Shown piece after piece: positions 8,813 through 19,353 of a stretch of DNA of 64,000 bases (position 1 is its first letter; the number at the start of each line of letters is the position of its first letter). Where the stretch lies: the NCBI RefSeq assembly GCF_021129215.1, contig NZ_JAJOLP010000001.1, positions 1,798,001-1,862,000 of the forward strand, read 5' to 3'. A model generated the notes under the pieces. That model had not been told where the DNA came from. It did no database searches and saw nothing but the letters and a program-made list of their open reading frames with translations. A program made the position numbers and the translations under genes. Source of the stretch: Agromyces sp. S2-1-8 (GTDB taxonomy: Bacteria > Actinomycetota > Actinomycetes > Actinomycetales > Microbacteriaceae).

Positions 8813-9337
8813 TCAGCCCGCGGTCGGCGCCTCGGTCGCGACGTCCTCGACGGCGACCTCGGCCGGAAGCAGGCCTGCGTACTCGGGCAGGCGGCCGTCG
8901 AGCACGGGGACCTCCTTCTCGATGCCCTCGGCCGAGCCGTACTGGAAGTAGATGGGCAGCAGCGCGCCGGGCTTCGTGTCGATGCCCTCGAGGACCAGCG
9001 GCGGGACGACGTCGAGCTCGTCCTCGTCGGCGACGCCGAAGGCGACCGTGGCGCCCGCGTCGACCGGGATGGTCTGCGTCTCGCCGTCGGCGACCTGGAC
9101 ACCGAGTTCGACGTCGTCGGCGCCGTCGTTCACGATCGTCAGCACGAGGGTGCCGTCGACGCCGTCGTCGCTCACGACGAGCACGTTGCGGAGGTGGAGG
9201 TCGCCGACGTTGACCCCGACGCCGTCGCTCGCGTCGTACGGCTCGGTCGTCGCCTGATAGGTCAGCATCGAGCAGCCGCTCGCGCCGATCGCGATGCCGA
9301 GGGCCAGAGCAGCTGATGCCGCGAGACGCGCCTTCAC
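8813..9337 (-). CDS. LpqE-like lipoprotein
   Basis: The 174-residue precursor starts at a GTG (MKARLAASAALALGIAIGASGC...) with GGAGG 4-8 nt upstream. The signal peptide ends in a lipobox-like ASGC, so the mature protein would be lipid-anchored outside the membrane. The body is a beta-rich domain (DLHLRNVLVV, LVLTIVNDGADDVEL) resembling the copper-chaperone/LpqE fold, but no Met/His copper cluster is apparent. It is divergent from carD, the same arrangement as lpqE-carD in mycobacteria. The function is unknown. Confidence 0.75.
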   Translation of the reverse strand: MKARLAASAALALGIAIGASGCSMLTYQATTEPYDASDGVGVNVGDLHLRNVLVVSDDGVDGTLVLTIVNDGADDVELGVQVADGETQTIPVDAGATVAFGVADEDELDVVPPLVLEGIDTKPGALLPIYFQYGSAEGIEKEVPVLDGRLPEYAGLLPAEVAVEDVATEAPTAG

Positions 9338-9462
9338 AGAACCTCCAAGTGCGAGCGTGCGCACGCGCGCCCAGGTGGCGCGCGCGATCGACTCCGAGCA
9401 TATCGCACGGCAGGAGGCGGGCGTGGAAGGGGAGGCGAACCTTAGCACGATCACGAATGTGA

Positions 9463-9485
9463 TATCCTGAAAGTTGCCGAAAGGA
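9463..9485 (+). promoter_or_regulatory. Promoter -10 and ribosome-binding site of carD
   Basis: A TATCCT hexamer (9463-9468) is followed by AAAGGA (9480-9485) 9 nt before the ATG at 9495. This fixes the start at the second methionine of the open frame. Confidence 0.5.
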
Positions 9486-9494
9486 CTTTTATTC

Positions 9495-9977
9495 ATGCTT
9501 TTTGAGGTTGGCGAAACCGTCGTTTACCCCCACCACGGAGCCGCAACGATCACCGAGGTGAAGAAACGGATCATCAAGGGTGAAGAGAAGCTCTACCTCA
9601 AGCTGAACGTCACGCAGGGCGACCTCGTCATCGAGGTTCCGGCCGAGAACGTCGACCTCGTCGGCGTGCGCGACGTCATCGGCAAAGAGGGCCTCGACAA
9701 GGTCTTCGAGGTGCTTCGCGCGCCGTTCACCGAGGAGCCGACCAACTGGTCGCGCCGCTACAAGGCGAACCTCGAGAAGCTCGCCTCGGGCGACGTGATC
9801 AAGGTGTCCGAGGTCGTGCGCGACCTGTGGCGCCGCGATCAGGACCGCGGCCTCTCGGCCGGTGAGAAGCGCATGCTCGCGAAGGCCCGCCAGATCCTGA
9901 TCTCCGAGCTCGCGCTCGCCGAGAAGACCGACGAAGAGGCGGCGTCGACCGTCCTCGACGAGGTCCTCGCCTCCTGA
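9495..9977 (+). CDS. carD: CarD-family RNA polymerase-binding transcription regulator
   Basis: The 160-residue protein has an N-terminal RNAP-interaction domain (about 1-55; [17 protein letters not shown], as in CdnL/TRCF) and a helical DNA-binding domain (about 65-160) with the conserved WSRRYKAN and Trp in [15 protein letters not shown]. CarD stabilises the open complex at rRNA and other promoters and is essential in mycobacteria. The ATG is chosen from the AAAGGA site and family alignment. It is followed by ispDF, cysS and rlmB, the conserved actinobacterial order. Confidence 0.95.
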   Translation: MLFEVGETVVYPHHGAATITEVKKRIIKGEEKLYLKLNVTQGDLVIEVPAENVDLVGVRDVIGKEGLDKVFEVLRAPFTEEPTNWSRRYKANLEKLASGDVIKVSEVVRDLWRRDQDRGLSAGEKRMLAKARQILISELALAEKTDEEAASTVLDEVLAS

Positions 9978-9987
9978 CGCCACGGTC

Positions 9988-10020
9988 GGTCGAGTAGGCG
10001 CGCAGCGCCGTATCGAGGCC
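9988..10020. repeat. Intergenic imperfect palindrome, GTCGAGTA...GTATCGAG type
   Basis: The half GGTCGAGTAGGCGC and a near-complementary half GCGCCGTATCGAGGCC are separated by GCA. A related element occurs at 41875-41954. I recall this type as a dispersed intergenic repeat in Microbacteriaceae. Confidence 0.5.
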
Positions 10021-10034
10021 ACCGGGGTCGCGGC

Positions 10035-10040
10035 TACGCT
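10035..10040 (+). promoter_or_regulatory. -10 element of ispDF (leaderless start)
   Basis: TACGCT ends 6 nt before the ATG at 10047 and no Shine-Dalgarno sequence is present. Confidence 0.45.
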
Positions 10041-10046
10041 CATCCC

Positions 10047-11252
10047 ATGAGCACCCCGCGCACCGCCGTCATCATCGTCGCCGCAGGAAGCGGCACGAGG
10101 TTGGGCCGTCCCGAGCCGAAGGCGTTCGTGCCGCTCGGCGACGGCACGGTGCTCTCGACCGCGATCGCCGGCGTGCTCGCCATGCGCGAGACGCCGGCGA
10201 TCGTCGTCGTCGCCCCCGCCGACCGGGTCGACGAGGTGCGGGGCGGGCTCGCCCCGGTCGTCGCGGCCGCCGGCGCTCCGCTCGAGGTCGTTGCGGGCGG
10301 TGCGAGCCGGCAGGACTCCGTGGCCCGGGGCCTCGCGGTCGTCGCCGCTGGCGTCGACACGGTGCTCGTGCACGATGCCGCCCGGCCGCTCACGCCCGCA
10401 CCGGTCTTCGACGAGGTCGCCGCCGCGGTGCGCGCCCGGGGTCACGGAATCGTGCCGGCACTCGAGGTCGTCGACACCATCAAGCGCGTCGCCGACGGGT
10501 CGGTGGTCGAGACGATCGACCGGTCCGAGCTCCGGGCGGTGCAGACCCCGCAGGGGTTCCCGCGCGGGGCGCTCGACCACGCCTACCGTACGGCCGACGC
10601 CGAACACACCGACGATGCGGCGCTCGTCGCAGCGACCGGGCTCGTCGTCGACACCGTGCCGGGCGACGTGCGCGCCTTCAAGATCACGGTGCCCGCAGAC
10701 CTGCGCCGCGCCGAGCAGTTGCTCGCCGAGCCGCACCCGGCCGCCGCCGCCGCGGCGGCCGCCCGGGGCAGGAGCGCCGCGGTGCCGCGCATCGGCACCG
10801 GCACCGACGTGCACGCGTTCGGGCAGGACGACACGCCGCTGTGGCTCGCCGGGCTCGAGTGGCCGGGGGAGCGCGGGCTCTCGGGCCATTCCGACGGTGA
10901 CGCCGCGGCCCACGCGATCTGCGACGCGCTGCTCGCGGCCGCGGGCCTCGGCGACGTCGGCAAGATCTTCGGCACGGCCGACGCGCGCTTCGCCGGCGCC
11001 CACGGCGAGGTCTTCCTCGCCGAGACGCGGCGCCTCGTCGAGGCATCCGGGTTCGTCATCGGCAACGTCACGGTGCAGGTCGTGGGCAACCGGCCGAAGC
11101 TCGCGCCGCGTCGCGCCGAGGCCGAGGCGCTGCTGTCCCGCGTGCTCGGCGCCCCCGTGAGCGTCGCCGCGACGACGAGCGACGCGCTCGGCTTCACCGG
11201 GCGCGGCGAGGGGGTCGCGGCGATCGCGACCGCGCTCATCGTGCCCGCCTGA
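10047..11252 (+). CDS. ispDF: Bifunctional MEP cytidylyltransferase / MEcPP synthase (IspDF fusion)
   Basis: The 401-residue protein covers two steps of the MEP isoprenoid pathway. The N-terminal IspD half (about 1-228) has the nucleotide-binding [18 protein letters not shown] and QTPQGF motifs. The C-terminal IspF half (about 243-401) has the metal site [26 protein letters not shown], and the [15 protein letters not shown] end. An Ala-rich linker ([10 protein letters not shown]) joins them. In mycobacteria ispD and ispF are separate neighbours at this position, so the fusion is a lineage variant. It is probably leaderless. Confidence 0.96.
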   Translation: MSTPRTAVIIVAAGSGTRLGRPEPKAFVPLGDGTVLSTAIAGVLAMRETPAIVVVAPADRVDEVRGGLAPVVAAAGAPLEVVAGGASRQDSVARGLAVVAAGVDTVLVHDAARPLTPAPVFDEVAAAVRARGHGIVPALEVVDTIKRVADGSVVETIDRSELRAVQTPQGFPRGALDHAYRTADAEHTDDAALVAATGLVVDTVPGDVRAFKITVPADLRRAEQLLAEPHPAAAAAAAARGRSAAVPRIGTGTDVHAFGQDDTPLWLAGLEWPGERGLSGHSDGDAAAHAICDALLAAAGLGDVGKIFGTADARFAGAHGEVFLAETRRLVEASGFVIGNVTVQVVGNRPKLAPRRAEAEALLSRVLGAPVSVAATTSDALGFTGRGEGVAAIATALIVPA

Positions 11253-11280
11253 GCCGCACGACGTTCGGGCCCCCCGCCGG

Positions 11281-11286
11281 TAGGCT
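11281..11286 (+). promoter_or_regulatory. -10 element of cysS (leaderless start)
   Basis: TAGGCT ends 6 nt before the GTG at 11293, the same element and spacing as gpmA. Confidence 0.45.
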
Positions 11287-11292
11287 TGGCGG

Positions 11293-12723
11293 GTGACCGT
11301 GCGACTCTACGACTCGAAGGCCCAGGCGCTGCGCGACTTCGTGCCCCTCCGCGAGGGGCGCGTCGGCATGTACGTCTGCGGTCCGACGGTGCAGTCGAGC
11401 CCGCACATCGGGCACCTCCGCAGTGCGCTCGTCTACGACATCATGCGGCGCTGGTTCGCCTATCGCGGCAACGAGGTCGTCTTCGTGCGCAACGTCACCG
11501 ACATCGACGACAAGATCCTCGACGCCGCGCACCGCGAGCTGCAGGGCTCGGGCGAGGAGTGGTGGGCCCTCGCCTACCGCATCGAGCTCGAGTTCACGTC
11601 GGGCTACGCGCAGCTCGGCATCCTGCCGCCGACGTACGAGCCGCGGGCGACGGCGAGCGTGCAGCAGATGCAGGAGCTCATCGCCCGCCTCATCGAATCG
11701 GGGCACGCCTATCCGGCCGCCGACGACTCGGGCGATGTGTACTTCGACACCTCGAGCTGGCCCGCTTACGGCGAGCTCACGCGTCAGTCGCGCGACAAGA
11801 TGGAGGCCGCGGCCGACGCCGACCCGCGCGGCAAGCGCGACCCCCGCGACTTCGCCCTGTGGAAGGGACGCAAGCCCGGCGAGCCCGAGTCCGCGGGCTG
11901 GCGCTCGCCCTGGGGCGTGGGCCGGCCCGGCTGGCACATCGAGTGCTCGGCGATGGCTGCGCGCTACCTCGGCGACGAGTTCGACGTGCACGGGGGCGGC
12001 CTCGACCTGCGCTTCCCGCACCACGAGAACGAGCTCGCCCAGTCGACCGCGGCCGGCCAGGCGTTCGCGCGCTACTGGGTGCACAACGGCCTCGTGAACA
12101 TCGGCGGGCAGAAGATGTCGAAGTCGCTCGGCAACTCGGTCTACGCGGCCGAGCTCCTGAGCCTCGCCTCTCCGCTCGCCGTGCGGTACCTGCTGGGGCA
12201 GGCCCACTACCGTTCGACGCTCGACTACTCGCCGGGCTCGCTCACCGAGGCCGAGGCCGCCGTCGATCGCATCCGCACGTTCCTGCAGCGCGTCGAACGC
12301 CGACTCGCCGGCACCCGGTTCGTCGGCGTCGGCGCGCCCGAGGTCCCCGAAGCGTTCGCCGCGGCGATGGACGACGACCTGGGCGTTCCGCAGGCGCTCG
12401 CCGTGCTGCACGACACGGTGCGCGCCGGCAACCAGGCGCTCGACGACGAAGAACTGCACGACGCCGCCGTCGCCCACGGGCAGGTCGGCGCCATGGTCGA
12501 GGTGCTCGGCATCGATCCCCGCGACCCGCACTGGGCCACGGCCGACGCCGGCCCCGCGGCATCCGCCCTCGGTTCGCTCGTCGAACGCCTCATCGACGAC
12601 CGCCGCGCAGCGCGCGACGCGAAGGACTGGGCGACCGCCGACCGCATCCGCACCGAGCTCGCCGAGGCGGGCATCACCATCGAAGACAGTCAGACCGGCA
12701 CGCATTGGAGCTTGGGATCATGA
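11293..12723 (+). CDS. cysS: Cysteinyl-tRNA synthetase
   Basis: The 476-residue class I synthetase attaches cysteine to tRNA-Cys. It shows the HIGH motif (SPHIGHLRS), the zinc ligand regions (Cys in [17 protein letters not shown] and [15 protein letters not shown]) and KMSKS ([11 protein letters not shown]). Length and the C-terminal DALR-type helical domain fit CysS rather than the shorter mycothiol ligase MshC. GTG start; the stop overlaps the rlmB ATG by 4 nt (ATGA), so the two are coupled. Confidence 0.96.
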   Translation: MTVRLYDSKAQALRDFVPLREGRVGMYVCGPTVQSSPHIGHLRSALVYDIMRRWFAYRGNEVVFVRNVTDIDDKILDAAHRELQGSGEEWWALAYRIELEFTSGYAQLGILPPTYEPRATASVQQMQELIARLIESGHAYPAADDSGDVYFDTSSWPAYGELTRQSRDKMEAAADADPRGKRDPRDFALWKGRKPGEPESAGWRSPWGVGRPGWHIECSAMAARYLGDEFDVHGGGLDLRFPHHENELAQSTAAGQAFARYWVHNGLVNIGGQKMSKSLGNSVYAAELLSLASPLAVRYLLGQAHYRSTLDYSPGSLTEAEAAVDRIRTFLQRVERRLAGTRFVGVGAPEVPEAFAAAMDDDLGVPQALAVLHDTVRAGNQALDDEELHDAAVAHGQVGAMVEVLGIDPRDPHWATADAGPAASALGSLVERLIDDRRAARDAKDWATADRIRTELAEAGITIEDSQTGTHWSLGS

Positions 12724-13763
12724 AGGGCAGCAGCGGCAAGTCGCGCGCCGGAGCCGTACGCAAGGGCGGCAAGGGCGCGGCGGGCAAGCAGGTCGGCACC
12801 GGCGGGCACGGGCGCAAGGCGCTCGAGGGCAAGGGCCCGACCCCGAAGGCGGAGGATCGCGCCTGGCACCCCGCCGGCAAGCGCAAGGCGGCGCAGGAGC
12901 GCTACGCCGCGGCCGGCGGCAAGGGCAAGCCGGCCGGCAAGGTCGCAGGTCAGGGCCGGGGCGCGAGCGCGCCCCGCGGCGCCTCGGGCGCATCGCGCCG
13001 CGCCAAGTCCGGCGACGAGTCGGAGATCGTGACGGGCCGCAACTCGGTCGTCGAGGCGCTGCGCACCCGCATTCCCGCGACGACGCTGTACATCGCCGCC
13101 CGCGTCGAGATGGACGACCGGGTGAAAGAGGCCGTCAAGCTCGCCACGAACCGCGGCATCCCGATCCTCGAGGTCATGCGGCCCGAGCTCGACCGGCTCG
13201 CCGGCGACGGCGGCGTGCACCAGGGCCTCGCGCTCAAGATGCCGCCCTACGAGTACGCCCACCCGATCGAACTGCTCGACGAGGTCATCGCCCGCGACGA
13301 GACGCCGCTGCTGGTCGCCCTGGACGGCGTCACCGACCCGCGCAACCTCGGCGCGATCCTGCGGTCGACGGGCGCGTTCGGCGGCCAGGGCGTCATCGTG
13401 CCGCAGCGCCGTTCGGTCGGCGTGAACTCGGCGGCGTGGAAGACCTCCGCGGGCGCCGCGGCTCGCGTGCCCGTCGCGATGGCCGCGAACCTCACGCAGA
13501 CGCTCAAGAGCCTCAAGGAGCGCGGTGTCTTCGTGCTGGGCCTCGACGGCGACGGCGACGTGTCGCTGCCGGGCCTCAGCTGGGCCGATCGCCCGATCGT
13601 CATCGTGGTCGGCAGCGAGGGCAAGGGGCTCTCGCGCCTCGTCGCCGAGACGTGCGACGCGATCGTGTCGATCCCGATCAGCGCCTCGACCGAGTCGCTG
13701 AACGCGGGCATCGCCGCATCGGTCACGCTCTACGAGATCGCGAAGCTGCGCGCCGCCGAGTAA
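12720..13763 (+). CDS. rlmB: 23S rRNA (guanosine-2'-O-)-methyltransferase, RlmB/TrmH family
   Basis: The 347-residue SPOUT methyltransferase has an N-terminal substrate-binding domain (about 100-180, [16 protein letters not shown]) and a knotted C-terminal SAM domain with [31 protein letters not shown] and [16 protein letters not shown]. It acts on large-subunit rRNA. The first ~98 residues are an unusual disordered tail rich in Lys, Gly and Arg. The start overlaps the cysS stop, as in the mycobacterial homologous region. Confidence 0.92.
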   Translation: MKGSSGKSRAGAVRKGGKGAAGKQVGTGGHGRKALEGKGPTPKAEDRAWHPAGKRKAAQERYAAAGGKGKPAGKVAGQGRGASAPRGASGASRRAKSGDESEIVTGRNSVVEALRTRIPATTLYIAARVEMDDRVKEAVKLATNRGIPILEVMRPELDRLAGDGGVHQGLALKMPPYEYAHPIELLDEVIARDETPLLVALDGVTDPRNLGAILRSTGAFGGQGVIVPQRRSVGVNSAAWKTSAGAAARVPVAMAANLTQTLKSLKERGVFVLGLDGDGDVSLPGLSWADRPIVIVVGSEGKGLSRLVAETCDAIVSIPISASTESLNAGIAASVTLYEIAKLRAAE

Positions 13764-13782
13764 CGAGCGCGCCGCCGCGCGA

Positions 13783-13838
13783 CCGACCCGCGGGCGCCGA
13801 CCCGCGGGCGCCGACCCGCGGGCGCCGACCCGCGGGCG
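13783..13838. repeat. Four perfect 14-bp tandem repeats
   Basis: The unit CCGACCCGCGGGCG is repeated four times without mismatch, just after the rlmB stop and before the convergent DUF4032 stop. Each unit contains the palindrome CCCGCGGG, so the array can form alternative hairpins and may act as a terminator. Confidence 0.85.
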
Positions 13839-13851
13839 CGACGCCCGTGCG

Positions 13852-15171
13852 TCAGACCTTCAGCCGCCAGTCGTCCTCGTCGTCGGGGTCGATCGCGCTG
13901 ATCGCAGCCGTCTCGGTCGGCACGACGTCCATCGCCGCCGTGATCGATCCGGTCGGCGGGTCGATCACGGTCGCCTCGTCGCGGCGGTGCCGCAGCACCT
14001 CGTTGACGTACGAGGTCACGGCCTCGGCGAGGGGAATGTCGTGTCCGGCGCGCTGCGCCATGAACCAGCGGTGCTCGAGCAGCTGGTGGAACACCTCGGC
14101 CGGCTCCAGCTTGCGGCGCAGCTCGAGCGGGATGGCGCGGACCACCGGCTCGAACACCCGCATGAGCCACTCGTGCGCGACCATCTCCTCGTCGAGGTCG
14201 GCCTTGCCGTACGCCGCGCGGTACGAGTCGAGGTCGTTGAGCAGCCGCCGGGCCTGGTTCTCGCCCGCGTCGAGGCCGGTGAGGCGCAGCAGGCGCCGCT
14301 GGTGGTGGCCCGCGTCGACGACCTTCGGCTGGATGCGGACCGTCGTGCCCGAGGCATCCGTCTTGATCGCCAGCTCTTCGACGTCGAAGCCGAGCTCGTT
14401 GAGGCGGTTGACGCGTTCGGTGATGCGCCAGCGCTCGGCGCCGGGGAACGATTCAGGCCCGGTGAGCTCGCCCCAGAGCTTGCGGTAGGCGTCGACGATG
14501 CCGTTCGAGATGCGCACCGGGTCGAGCTCGTCGGCGACCTTGCCGCCGGCCTCGAGGTCGAGCAGCTCGCCGGCGATGTTCACGCGCGCGATCTCGAGGT
14601 CGTTCTCGCGCTGGCCGTTCGAGAGGCCGCCCTCGAAGAGCTTGCCGGTCTCGGCGTCGACGAGGTAGGCGGCGAACGCGCCGGCGTCACGGCGGAAGAG
14701 CGTGTTCGAGAGCGACACGTCGCCCCAGAAGAAGCCGACGATGTGGAGCCGCACGAGCAGCACCGCCAGGGCGTCGACGAGCCGGGTCGCGGTGTCGGGT
14801 CGCAGCGTCTGCGAGAACAGGGCCCGGTACGGCAGCGAGAACCGCAGGTGCCGCGTCACGAGCACGGGCTTGAGCTCCTCGGCCTCGTCGTCGGTGCGGT
14901 TCGTGATGACCGCGACCGGTTCGACGCAGGGGATCTCGAGCCGCTGCAGGGTGCGCAGCATCTCGTACTCGCCCCGCGCCATCTCGGCGGTCGTCTCCTT
15001 GATCGCGACGACGTGGCCGCCGAGGTGGGCGAAGCGCACGAGGTGCCGCGAGATGCCCTTCGGCAGCGCGGCGATCGCGTCGGACGGCCATGACTCGAGC
15101 GGGAGGTCCCACGGCAGATCGAGGAGCGCCGGGTCGGTCATGGCCGAGGTGATCGAGAGGGAACCGCTCAT
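13852..15171 (-). CDS. DUF4032 / lipopolysaccharide-kinase-like domain protein
   Basis: The 439-residue soluble protein has a kinase-like N-terminal half: VAIKETT, then HIVGFFWGDVSLSNTLF resembling a catalytic loop (Asp and Asn), and AYLVDAETGK resembling the metal-binding loop. The DUF4032 C-terminal half is rich in helices (about 240-400). The family is common in actinobacteria and has no established role; the fold suggests a small-molecule or protein phosphotransferase. An AAGG lies upstream of the ATG. Confidence 0.8.
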   Translation of the reverse strand: MSGSLSITSAMTDPALLDLPWDLPLESWPSDAIAALPKGISRHLVRFAHLGGHVVAIKETTAEMARGEYEMLRTLQRLEIPCVEPVAVITNRTDDEAEELKPVLVTRHLRFSLPYRALFSQTLRPDTATRLVDALAVLLVRLHIVGFFWGDVSLSNTLFRRDAGAFAAYLVDAETGKLFEGGLSNGQRENDLEIARVNIAGELLDLEAGGKVADELDPVRISNGIVDAYRKLWGELTGPESFPGAERWRITERVNRLNELGFDVEELAIKTDASGTTVRIQPKVVDAGHHQRRLLRLTGLDAGENQARRLLNDLDSYRAAYGKADLDEEMVAHEWLMRVFEPVVRAIPLELRRKLEPAEVFHQLLEHRWFMAQRAGHDIPLAEAVTSYVNEVLRHRRDEATVIDPPTGSITAAMDVVPTETAAISAIDPDDEDDWRLKV

Positions 15172-15242
15172 ATGTCGATCCTTGCAGCCCTGCGGCGGTT
15201 GCAGAAACGGGATGCCTCGCGCGGGGCGCCGCCGGAGACGAC

Positions 15243-15275
15243 GATGCCGGCCGGGCCGAGGGCCCGACCGGCATC
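15243..15275 (-). terminator. Terminator downstream of the ABC ATPase gene
   Basis: A GATGCCGG/CCGGCATC outer stem with an inner GGGCC/GGCCC stem follows the stop at 15293 on the minus strand. Confidence 0.55.
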
Positions 15276-15292
15276 GATCGTCGTGAGGCGCG

Positions 15293-16393
<1,101 letters not shown>

Positions 16394-16674
16394 GTTGATT
16401 TCTCTCCTTCACCGGCAGGTACGTGCCGGACGATCCGTTGTGAATGGAAGCGCGTCGACGGTGACGCCTCCTCAGTATCGCACGCGCGGCAGAGGCTCCC
16501 GACCACGGAGGAATTCGCGGGGATGCCTCGCACGGACCTCTCGGGGCGGACCGCCAGACCGTCGTCGCGATGTCCAGCCGGGGTTCGGGTGATTCCCAGA
16601 TGCCGTTCCTACTATCGTGTTCACGTGCGCCCCCCTGTTTCGGCGTGCCCACACAGCGACCGGAGTGACCATCG

Positions 16675-17607
16675 ATGAGCAACGGCGGATCCAACCAGCC
16701 ACGCCCCACCCGTAACCAGCAGCGGGAGGCCGCGCGCGAGAAGGCGCGCGAGCTCCGCGAGGCGCAGAAGAAGCGCGACCGCCGCAACAAGGTGCTGATC
16801 CAGGGCGGAATCATCGTGGCGGTCATCGCGATCGCGGCGCTCGTCGGCACGCTCATCTTCAACAGCGTGAAGCCGGCCGGCCCCGGCCCCGCCAACATGG
16901 CGAGCGACGGCATCGTGCTCACGGGGGCCGACGGCACGATCACGCCCGTCGACACCCCGGCGCTCGCAGCCGGTGCGACGCCCAAGCCGACCGAGCAGGA
17001 CGACAGCGGCACGGTCGCGAACATCGTCGTCTACGTCGACTACCTGTGCCCCTTCTGCGGCCAGTTCGAGACGACGAACGGCGAAGCGATCAGCACGATG
17101 GTCGAGCAGGGGGCGGCGACGCTCGAGGTGCACCCGCTCGCGATCCTCACGAACCGATCGAACGGCACCCAGTACTCGCTGCGCGCCGCGAACGCGGCGG
17201 CGTGCGTCGCCGACACCTCGCCCGAGGCGTTCCTCGACTTCAACGCGCTGCTCTTCGAGAACCAGCCCGAGGAGGGCAGCGACGGCCTCACGAACGACCA
17301 GCTGAAGGAGTTCGTGTCGCAGTCGGGTGCCAAGTCGACGTCGACGATCGAGAAGTGCATCGACGAGACCCAGTTCAAGTCGTGGGTGCAGGAGGCGACG
17401 ACCCGCGCGCTCACCCAGCCCGTGCCGAACTCGGAGCTCGAGTCGATCAAGGGCACCCCGACGGTGCTCGTGAACGGCAAGCAGTACCAGGGTTCGCTCA
17501 CCGACCCGGCCGAGTTCCAGTCGTTCGTGCTGCAGGCCACCGGCGAGGCGTTCTCGGAGTCGAACTCGACCCCGTCGCCCACCCCGACGCCCACGCCCGC
17601 GGGCTGA
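16675..17607 (+). CDS. Membrane-anchored DsbA-like thiol-disulfide oxidoreductase
   Basis: The 310-residue protein has a Lys/Arg/Glu-rich cytoplasmic N-terminus (1-40), one membrane segment (about 41-64) and an extracytoplasmic thioredoxin-fold domain. The redox motif CPFC is at Cys125/Cys128 (VDYLCPFCGQFE) and the cis-Pro loop is GTPTVLVNG. A Pro/Thr/Ser tail ends the protein. It most resembles the actinobacterial DsbA/MdbA group that oxidises exported proteins. The upstream 16394-16674 spacer is shared with the divergent ABC ATPase gene and no clear operator is visible. Confidence 0.9.
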   Translation: MSNGGSNQPRPTRNQQREAAREKARELREAQKKRDRRNKVLIQGGIIVAVIAIAALVGTLIFNSVKPAGPGPANMASDGIVLTGADGTITPVDTPALAAGATPKPTEQDDSGTVANIVVYVDYLCPFCGQFETTNGEAISTMVEQGAATLEVHPLAILTNRSNGTQYSLRAANAAACVADTSPEAFLDFNALLFENQPEEGSDGLTNDQLKEFVSQSGAKSTSTIEKCIDETQFKSWVQEATTRALTQPVPNSELESIKGTPTVLVNGKQYQGSLTDPAEFQSFVLQATGEAFSESNSTPSPTPTPTPAG

Positions 17608-17622
17608 CCCATCGCGATCGCA

Positions 17623-17653
17623 CGAAGGCTCGGCGCGCGTCGCCGGGCCTTCG
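17623..17653 (+). terminator. Terminator of the DsbA-like gene
   Basis: An outer CGAAGGC/GCCTTCG stem and an inner CGGCG/CGCCG stem lie 15 nt after the stop codon. Confidence 0.6.
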
Positions 17654-17718
17654 TCGTCTCCGCGCACCGGCGGCCGGGCTCCGAGTAGGATTGTCGGGGC
17701 CCGCACCGGTCGGGCCAT

Positions 17719-17791
17719 GCCGGCTTGGCGCAATTGGTAGCGCACCGTACTTGTAATACGGGGGTTGCGGGTTCAAGTCCCGCAGTCGGCT
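17719..17791 (+). tRNA. tRNA-Thr (anticodon TGT)
   Basis: The 73-nt sequence folds into a cloverleaf. The acceptor is GCCGGCT/AGTCGGC with one G-U pair, the D arm is GCGC/GCGC with GG in the loop, the anticodon stem CCGTA/TACGG frames the loop CTTGTAA, and the T arm is GCGGG/CCCGC with TTCAAGT. Anticodon TGT reads ACA. No CCA is encoded. No integrated element lies beside it. Confidence 0.95.
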
Positions 17792-17849
17792 CTTGACCGA
17801 GCATCCCGCCGACGTGCACGAGCACCACCAGCACGCCGAACGCACCCGC

Positions 17850-18821
17850 ATGCCGCGCTGGATCGCCATCGCGCTGGCGATCGTGTTCGGGGCGTTCACG
17901 GCCCTGCAGTCGCGGGTCAACGGCGCGCTCGCGGCCGACCTCGACGACGCGTTCACGGCCGCCGCGATCTCGTTCGGGTCGGGGCTCGTGATCCTCGCCG
18001 TCGCCCTCTGCGTGTGGCGTCCGGGTCGGGTCGGCCTCCGGCGGGTGATCGCCGCGCTCGGCGCACGCCGGCTCGCCTGGTGGATGGTGCTCGGCGGGTT
18101 GAGCGGTGCGTGGTTCGTCACGACCCAGGGGCTGTCGGCGGGGCTCCTCGGCGTCGCGATGTTCACCGTCGCGATCGTCGCGGGCCAGACGATCGGCGGG
18201 ATCGTGTTCGACCTCGCGGGCCTCGGCCCGGGCGGCAGGAGGCCGCTCTCGCCGACCCGGGTGCTCGGCGCGGTCCTCGCCCTCGCGGCGATCGCCTGGG
18301 CCGTCTCGGCGCAGCTCGCCCACGACGTGCCGTTCGTCGTCATGCTGCTGCCGTTCGCGGCCGGCCTCGCCGTCTCGTGGCAGCAGGCCGTCAACGGCCG
18401 CGTCAAGGCCGAGGCGTCGAGCGCGCTGACGGCGGCGTTCGTGAACTTCGCGGTCGGCACCGTCGCTCTCGTCGCGGCGGCGGTCGTGCACGGCGTCGCC
18501 GCAGGCTGGCCCGAACGCCTGCCGACCGAACCGTGGCTCTGCGCCGGCGGGGCGATCGGCTGCATCTTCATCGCGGGCCAGGCGCTCGTCGTGCGCGTCG
18601 TCGGCGTGCTCCTGCTCGCGCTGTGCGGCGTCGCCGGACAGCTCGCGGGCGCGCTCGCGCTCGACCTCTTCCTGCCGACCGGACGCGCCGTGGACGCGGC
18701 GACGATCGGCGGCACCCTCCTCGCGCTCGCCGCGGTCGCGGTCGCATCGATCCGGTGGTCGCGCCACCGGCACCGCTCCGACGTCGTCGAGCGCCCCGAC
18801 GCGGTCAGTCGATCGAGCTGA
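17850..18821 (+). CDS. DMT-superfamily transporter, YdcZ (DUF606) family
   Basis: From the ATG at 17850 the protein has 323 residues and about ten hydrophobic helices in two repeated halves. The repeats contain ALQSRVNGALAADLDDAFTAAAISF and VSWQQAVNGRVKAEASSALTAAFVNF, the signature of YdcZ-type exporters. The substrate is unknown. An in-frame TTG at 17793 sits one base after the tRNA-Thr gene and would add a hydrophilic His-rich N-terminus; the ATG gives a better membrane start. The 3' end overlaps the convergent nitroreductase gene by 17 nt. Confidence 0.82.
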   Translation: MPRWIAIALAIVFGAFTALQSRVNGALAADLDDAFTAAAISFGSGLVILAVALCVWRPGRVGLRRVIAALGARRLAWWMVLGGLSGAWFVTTQGLSAGLLGVAMFTVAIVAGQTIGGIVFDLAGLGPGGRRPLSPTRVLGAVLALAAIAWAVSAQLAHDVPFVVMLLPFAAGLAVSWQQAVNGRVKAEASSALTAAFVNFAVGTVALVAAAVVHGVAAGWPERLPTEPWLCAGGAIGCIFIAGQALVVRVVGVLLLALCGVAGQLAGALALDLFLPTGRAVDAATIGGTLLALAAVAVASIRWSRHRHRSDVVERPDAVSRSS

Positions 18822-19353
18822 ACTGCGGCGGCCTGGCCGGGCCCCTCGGCGCCCGTTCGCCGTCGCGGCCGCCGACGTAGAGCCAGCCGAGCAGCTGCTC
18901 GTTGGGCGCGAGGCCGTGCATGTCGGCGACGGCCGGATGCCTCGTGTACGGCCCGGTGCGCCACATGACGCCCCAGCCGGCCTCGTCGAGCAGGAGGCTC
19001 AGCATGTGCGCGACGCCGGCCGCCGCGGCGTCCTGCTCCCAGTCGGCAGCCTTCGGGTGCCAGATGCGGCGCACGACGAGCGCGATGAGGAGCGGGGCGC
19101 GCAACGGCTTGGCCGCGAGCTTGTCGGCGGCCGCGCCGTCGAGACCGGATGCCTCGACGAGTGCGGCACCGAGCCGCCTCCGCGCGTCGCCGCGCAGGGC
19201 GATCGTCCGCCACGGACGGAGGCCCGCGTGATCGGCGACCCGTTCCGCCGCCTCGAGCAGCACGAGCAGCTCGGCGTCGTCGGGCGCGGCCTCCGTCACC
19301 TTGGCTGCCGAGCGGCGCAGGAGCGCCGCCCGGCGTGCCGGATCCGTCGTCAC
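18805..19353 (-). CDS. Nitroreductase family protein
   Basis: The 182-residue protein resembles short FMN-dependent nitroreductases: RPWRTIALRGDARRRLGAALVEA near the N-terminus, a central helical region and the C-terminal NEQLLGWLYVGG. The N-terminal FMN-binding Arg-rich segment typical of full-length NfsB is reduced, so activity is inferred. The GTG start overlaps the msrB stop (GTGA), giving a coupled msrB-nitroreductase operon, both plausibly linked to oxidative stress. Its 3' end overlaps the DMT gene by 17 nt. Confidence 0.78.
   Translation of the reverse strand: MTTDPARRAALLRRSAAKVTEAAPDDAELLVLLEAAERVADHAGLRPWRTIALRGDARRRLGAALVEASGLDGAAADKLAAKPLRAPLLIALVVRRIWHPKAADWEQDAAAAGVAHMLSLLLDEAGWGVMWRTGPYTRHPAVADMHGLAPNEQLLGWLYVGGRDGERAPRGPARPPQFSSID

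Noticed and set aside
11293..12723. Mycothiol ligase MshC
   Set aside because: Length, the intact HIGH/KMSKS motifs, the zinc-site layout and the carD-ispDF-cysS-rlmB order all fit cysteinyl-tRNA synthetase.
17719..17850. TTG at 17793 as start of the DMT transporter
   Set aside because: It lies one base beyond the tRNA-Thr gene and adds a hydrophilic His-rich N-terminus not typical of the family; the ATG at 17850 starts directly at the first membrane helix.
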